A DNA stretch of 64,000 bases. It comes from Acanthochlamys bracteata (lineage: Eukaryota > Streptophyta > Magnoliopsida > Pandanales > Velloziaceae). Shown one piece after another: positions 61,757 through 64,000 of the stretch. Every line of letters begins with the position of its first letter. Positions within the stretch are counted from its first letter, which is position 1. Made by a program: the position numbers and the translations under genes. Under the pieces are notes generated by a model, which was not told the origin of the DNA, made no database searches, and was given only the letters and a program-made list of their open reading frames with translations. The stretch spans positions 10,602,001 to 10,666,000 of the forward strand of contig CM034127.1 of the NCBI GenBank assembly GCA_019914995.1. Direction: 5' to 3'.

Positions 61757-64000
61757 TTACATATATAGTCTGTCAAACAATTCATCAACAAGCTCAAAAT
61801 ATGCACGCCTCCACATTTTGTTGAGCAGCAATGTCCCTAGCACTGCCCAAAGTCCTAACAAAAACCCTGATCCAGTAGAAACATATAACCAAACATTATT
61901 GTCTTCAACAGTTTCATTAGAATCGCCACTCGAATTAGTAGATGGACCGGGTAGGCATGTCTTGTTCAATGGAAGGCCACAAAGATTATCGTTGCCGGCG
62001 TAAATTGATGGGTCAGTTAAAGTTTGTAGTTGATTGCCCGATGGAATCCTGCCACACAAATTGTTGTATGACAAATCCAGTGTTTCCAGAAATGTCAATT
62101 TCGTTAAACTCAGAGGAATAGCACCTGATAGCTTGTTTCTTGAGAGGTCAAGAGATTGCAGCTGCTTTAGTTCACCAATGTCCTCTGTGATATGTCCAGT
62201 TAGAAGATTGCCGGACAAGTTTAGGCTCTGAAGTGCAGAATGTTTTGCAATTTGTTCAGGAATATTTCCAATCAATTTGTTGGATGAAAGATCAATAATT
62301 CTTAAAATGGAAAGCACTCCTTCCTCGTTGTAACTAAGTTCACTTCCTTTAAAGATGATTGATAAATCTTCAATGTAACTCTCCACTCCTCCAATTGGAT
62401 CCGTATCATCACTGTGTTGCATTGCACTAAAGTTGCCGAATGTTGAAGGGATTGACCCAGATAGGTTGTTAGATGAAAGATCCAATATGTGCAGATGAGA
62501 CAGTTGCGACAACTGAATCGGAATAATACCCGTGAAGTTGTTACCATTCAACCGAAGGATCTTCAAAATTGGCAGACTTGTACCGATCCAATCTGGTAGT
62601 CTGCCGATGAAATGGTTCCTTCCAAGATCCAATATCTGCAACATGGAACATCTCTTAAGAGCAGAGGGAATGGTTCCTCTCATCCTATTAGTGCCCAAAT
62701 GTACTGAGACAAGAGATGGCGGCAAGCAAAGGGAAATTGGGATTTTCCCAGATAAATAGTTATTTGATAGATCAAGAACATAGAGAGAAGAAAAATGTGA
62801 CCAACAGTCAGGAATAACTCCAGATAATTGATTACTTGAAAGATCAAGTGAAAGTAAATGTCTCATGTTGCAAAAAGACGAAGGGATGCCACCATGAATT
62901 TTATTACTTGACAAAGACAGGGATACGAGATTAGGCCATGAATTATCTATGTCAGGAGGAAACGTTCCTGACAATTTATTATTTGAAAGATCCAGCGCGA
63001 GCCTTTTAGAAAACTTTTGTGGCAATGGGCCTTCAAAATAGTTTGAACTTAGATCAACATGTGTTGATGATTCTTTGGAAGTGGCAAAGTTCAAGAACTG
63101 GGGGAGTTGGCCCTGTATCTTGTTTAGAGACAGATCCAAACTAGTAAGTTTGTGAGTCGTGTTCCAAAACCAAAGAGGGATGGCATCCCAAATGCTGGTA
63201 TTAGAAAGGAAAATTTCTAGTAGATATTCTTGAGTTTGTAGCCATGTAGGAAACTTCGGTCCCACAAAACAAGATGAAAGATCGATAGATTTTAACTGAA
63301 AAGGGGGTAACCAAGCTGCACTTGTATTAAGAACCAAAGAGTTGGATGACAAATAAATGTATTTGAGCTTAGTGAGACTTGAGAAATGTTCGTCTCTGAG
63401 TGTACCCTTCAAAGAATTTGAGCTGACATCCAAGTACACAAGTTCGGAAAGCTGACCAAGAGTTCTTGGAATTGTCCCATTCAAATCGTTATCATGGAGA
63501 AATAAATACTGCAGTGATGACATTTTTCCAACCGAACCGGTAAGATTGTTCCAGAAGAGATACATAAATCTAAGCTTCCGAAGATTTCCTACGGACTGAG
63601 GGATATAACCAGTTAAACCGTTGTAAGAGAGATCAAGACTCTTCAGATTCTTGGCCGGGCATCCATAGAACACGCCATCAAAATCAGTTAGCTCTCTATG
63701 TATGTTAATCCCAGATAAGTCTAAGCTTTCCAGCTCACAAAGATCGCCAAGGACATGAGATATGTTGGAGAGTATGAGATCGGTATTGTATGAGAGATCG
63801 AGGGCTTGGAGGGAAGTGAAAATGGATCCCAGAGATAATGAGATGCTTCCTTGGAATGCATTAGCACCAAGATTAAGATGTTGTAGTCCTGTTTGATTGA
63901 ATATCCAGCTTGGTATGGTGGAATCTATGTGGTTGCCTGATAGGTCGATATGAGTAAGAGATGTGAGGTTGAGATGTGAGAGGGAGTTTGGGATGCTAGT
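61757..64000 (-). CDS. LRR receptor-like protein, 5' part outside the window
   Basis: The frame is open from the window edge to a stop at 61759-61757, giving 747 residues; the N-terminus is missing. It is a long array of plant extracellular leucine-rich repeats (LxxLxLSxNxLxGxIPxx pattern), interrupted near residues 495-530 by a non-LRR island (DDTDPIGGVESYIEDLS... FKGSELSYNEEGVLSILRI), as is usual in receptor-like proteins. The last repeats end NLCGRIPSGNQLQTL, followed by a cysteine pair (NLCGLPLNKTC), an acidic spacer, one transmembrane segment (VSTGSGFLLGLWAVLGTLLL) and a tail of about 20 residues with no kinase. Such proteins (EIX/Cf/RLP types) sense microbial or developmental signals at the plasma membrane through partner kinases such as SOBIR1. 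No break is visible in the part seen. Confidence 0.93.
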   Translation of the reverse strand, partial: TSIPNSLSHLNLTSLTHIDLSGNHIDSTIPSWIFNQTGLQHLNLGANAFQGSISLSLGSIFTSLQALDLSYNTDLILSNISHVLGDLCELESLDLSGINIHRELTDFDGVFYGCPAKNLKSLDLSYNGLTGYIPQSVGNLRKLRFMYLFWNNLTGSVGKMSSLQYLFLHDNDLNGTIPRTLGQLSELVYLDVSSNSLKGTLRDEHFSSLTKLKYIYLSSNSLVLNTSAAWLPPFQLKSIDLSSCFVGPKFPTWLQTQEYLLEIFLSNTSIWDAIPLWFWNTTHKLTSLDLSLNKIQGQLPQFLNFATSKESSTHVDLSSNYFEGPLPQKFSKRLALDLSNNKLSGTFPPDIDNSWPNLVSLSLSSNKIHGGIPSSFCNMRHLLSLDLSSNQLSGVIPDCWSHFSSLYVLDLSNNYLSGKIPISLCLPPSLVSVHLGTNRMRGTIPSALKRCSMLQILDLGRNHFIGRLPDWIGTSLPILKILRLNGNNFTGIIPIQLSQLSHLHILDLSSNNLSGSIPSTFGNFSAMQHSDDTDPIGGVESYIEDLSIIFKGSELSYNEEGVLSILRIIDLSSNKLIGNIPEQIAKHSALQSLNLSGNLLTGHITEDIGELKQLQSLDLSRNKLSGAIPLSLTKLTFLETLDLSYNNLCGRIPSGNQLQTLTDPSIYAGNDNLCGLPLNKTCLPGPSTNSSGDSNETVEDNNVWLYVSTGSGFLLGLWAVLGTLLLNKMWRRAYFELVDELFDRLYM

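Overview
The window is nuclear DNA from a eudicot plant. The evidence is the intron-rich genes with GT-AG borders, plant-only families (DCL1, a membrane-tethered NAC factor, HIPP, plastid LPAT, a WAK-like receptor, an LRR receptor-like protein), long AT-rich spacers, and many small inverted-repeat transposons. A run of N at 58120-58268 marks an assembly gap. I cannot name the species.

Layout. 1-129 is the 3' end of an unknown plus-strand gene, followed by about 5.9 kb without a convincing gene. 6016-11793 (minus, 6 exons) encodes an unrecognised Ser-rich protein with three tandem 30-residue repeats. 13675-25019 (minus, 19 exons by my reading, about 1880 aa) is DICER-LIKE 1, with a miR162-type target site across the exon 12/13 junction. 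26864-29108 (minus) is a WAK-like receptor whose kinase domain has lost the residues needed for catalysis. 29825-32825 (minus) is a broken cation-chloride cotransporter (CCC1) copy lacking the part that codes for the membrane domain. 35578-37884 (plus, 5 exons) is a plastid-type lysophosphatidate acyltransferase. 39521-42596 is a non-autonomous PIF/Harbinger-like transposon (13-bp terminal inverted repeats, TTA duplication) carrying a decayed EXO70 copy on the minus strand and a decayed isopentenyltransferase tail on the plus strand. 45046-46772 (plus, 5 exons) is a two-HMA-domain HIPP with a CaaX end. 49468-53375 (minus, 7 exons) is a NAC transcription factor with a C-terminal transmembrane segment. 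59782-60285 (minus) is a small unrecognised protein. 61757-64000 (minus) is an LRR receptor-like protein cut by the window edge.

The intact genes show no operon-like or pathway clustering and look like ordinary neighbours. The spacers carry most of the unusual structure: the gene-capturing transposon, a hAT-type MITE with an exact 8-bp duplication, Tourist-like MITEs, a cluster of a third MITE family, and a long imperfect palindrome downstream of DCL1. The best candidate for something undescribed is the transposon with two captured gene fragments in opposite orientation. All exon borders and family assignments were made by eye from the sequence and from recalled family features; no search was run.
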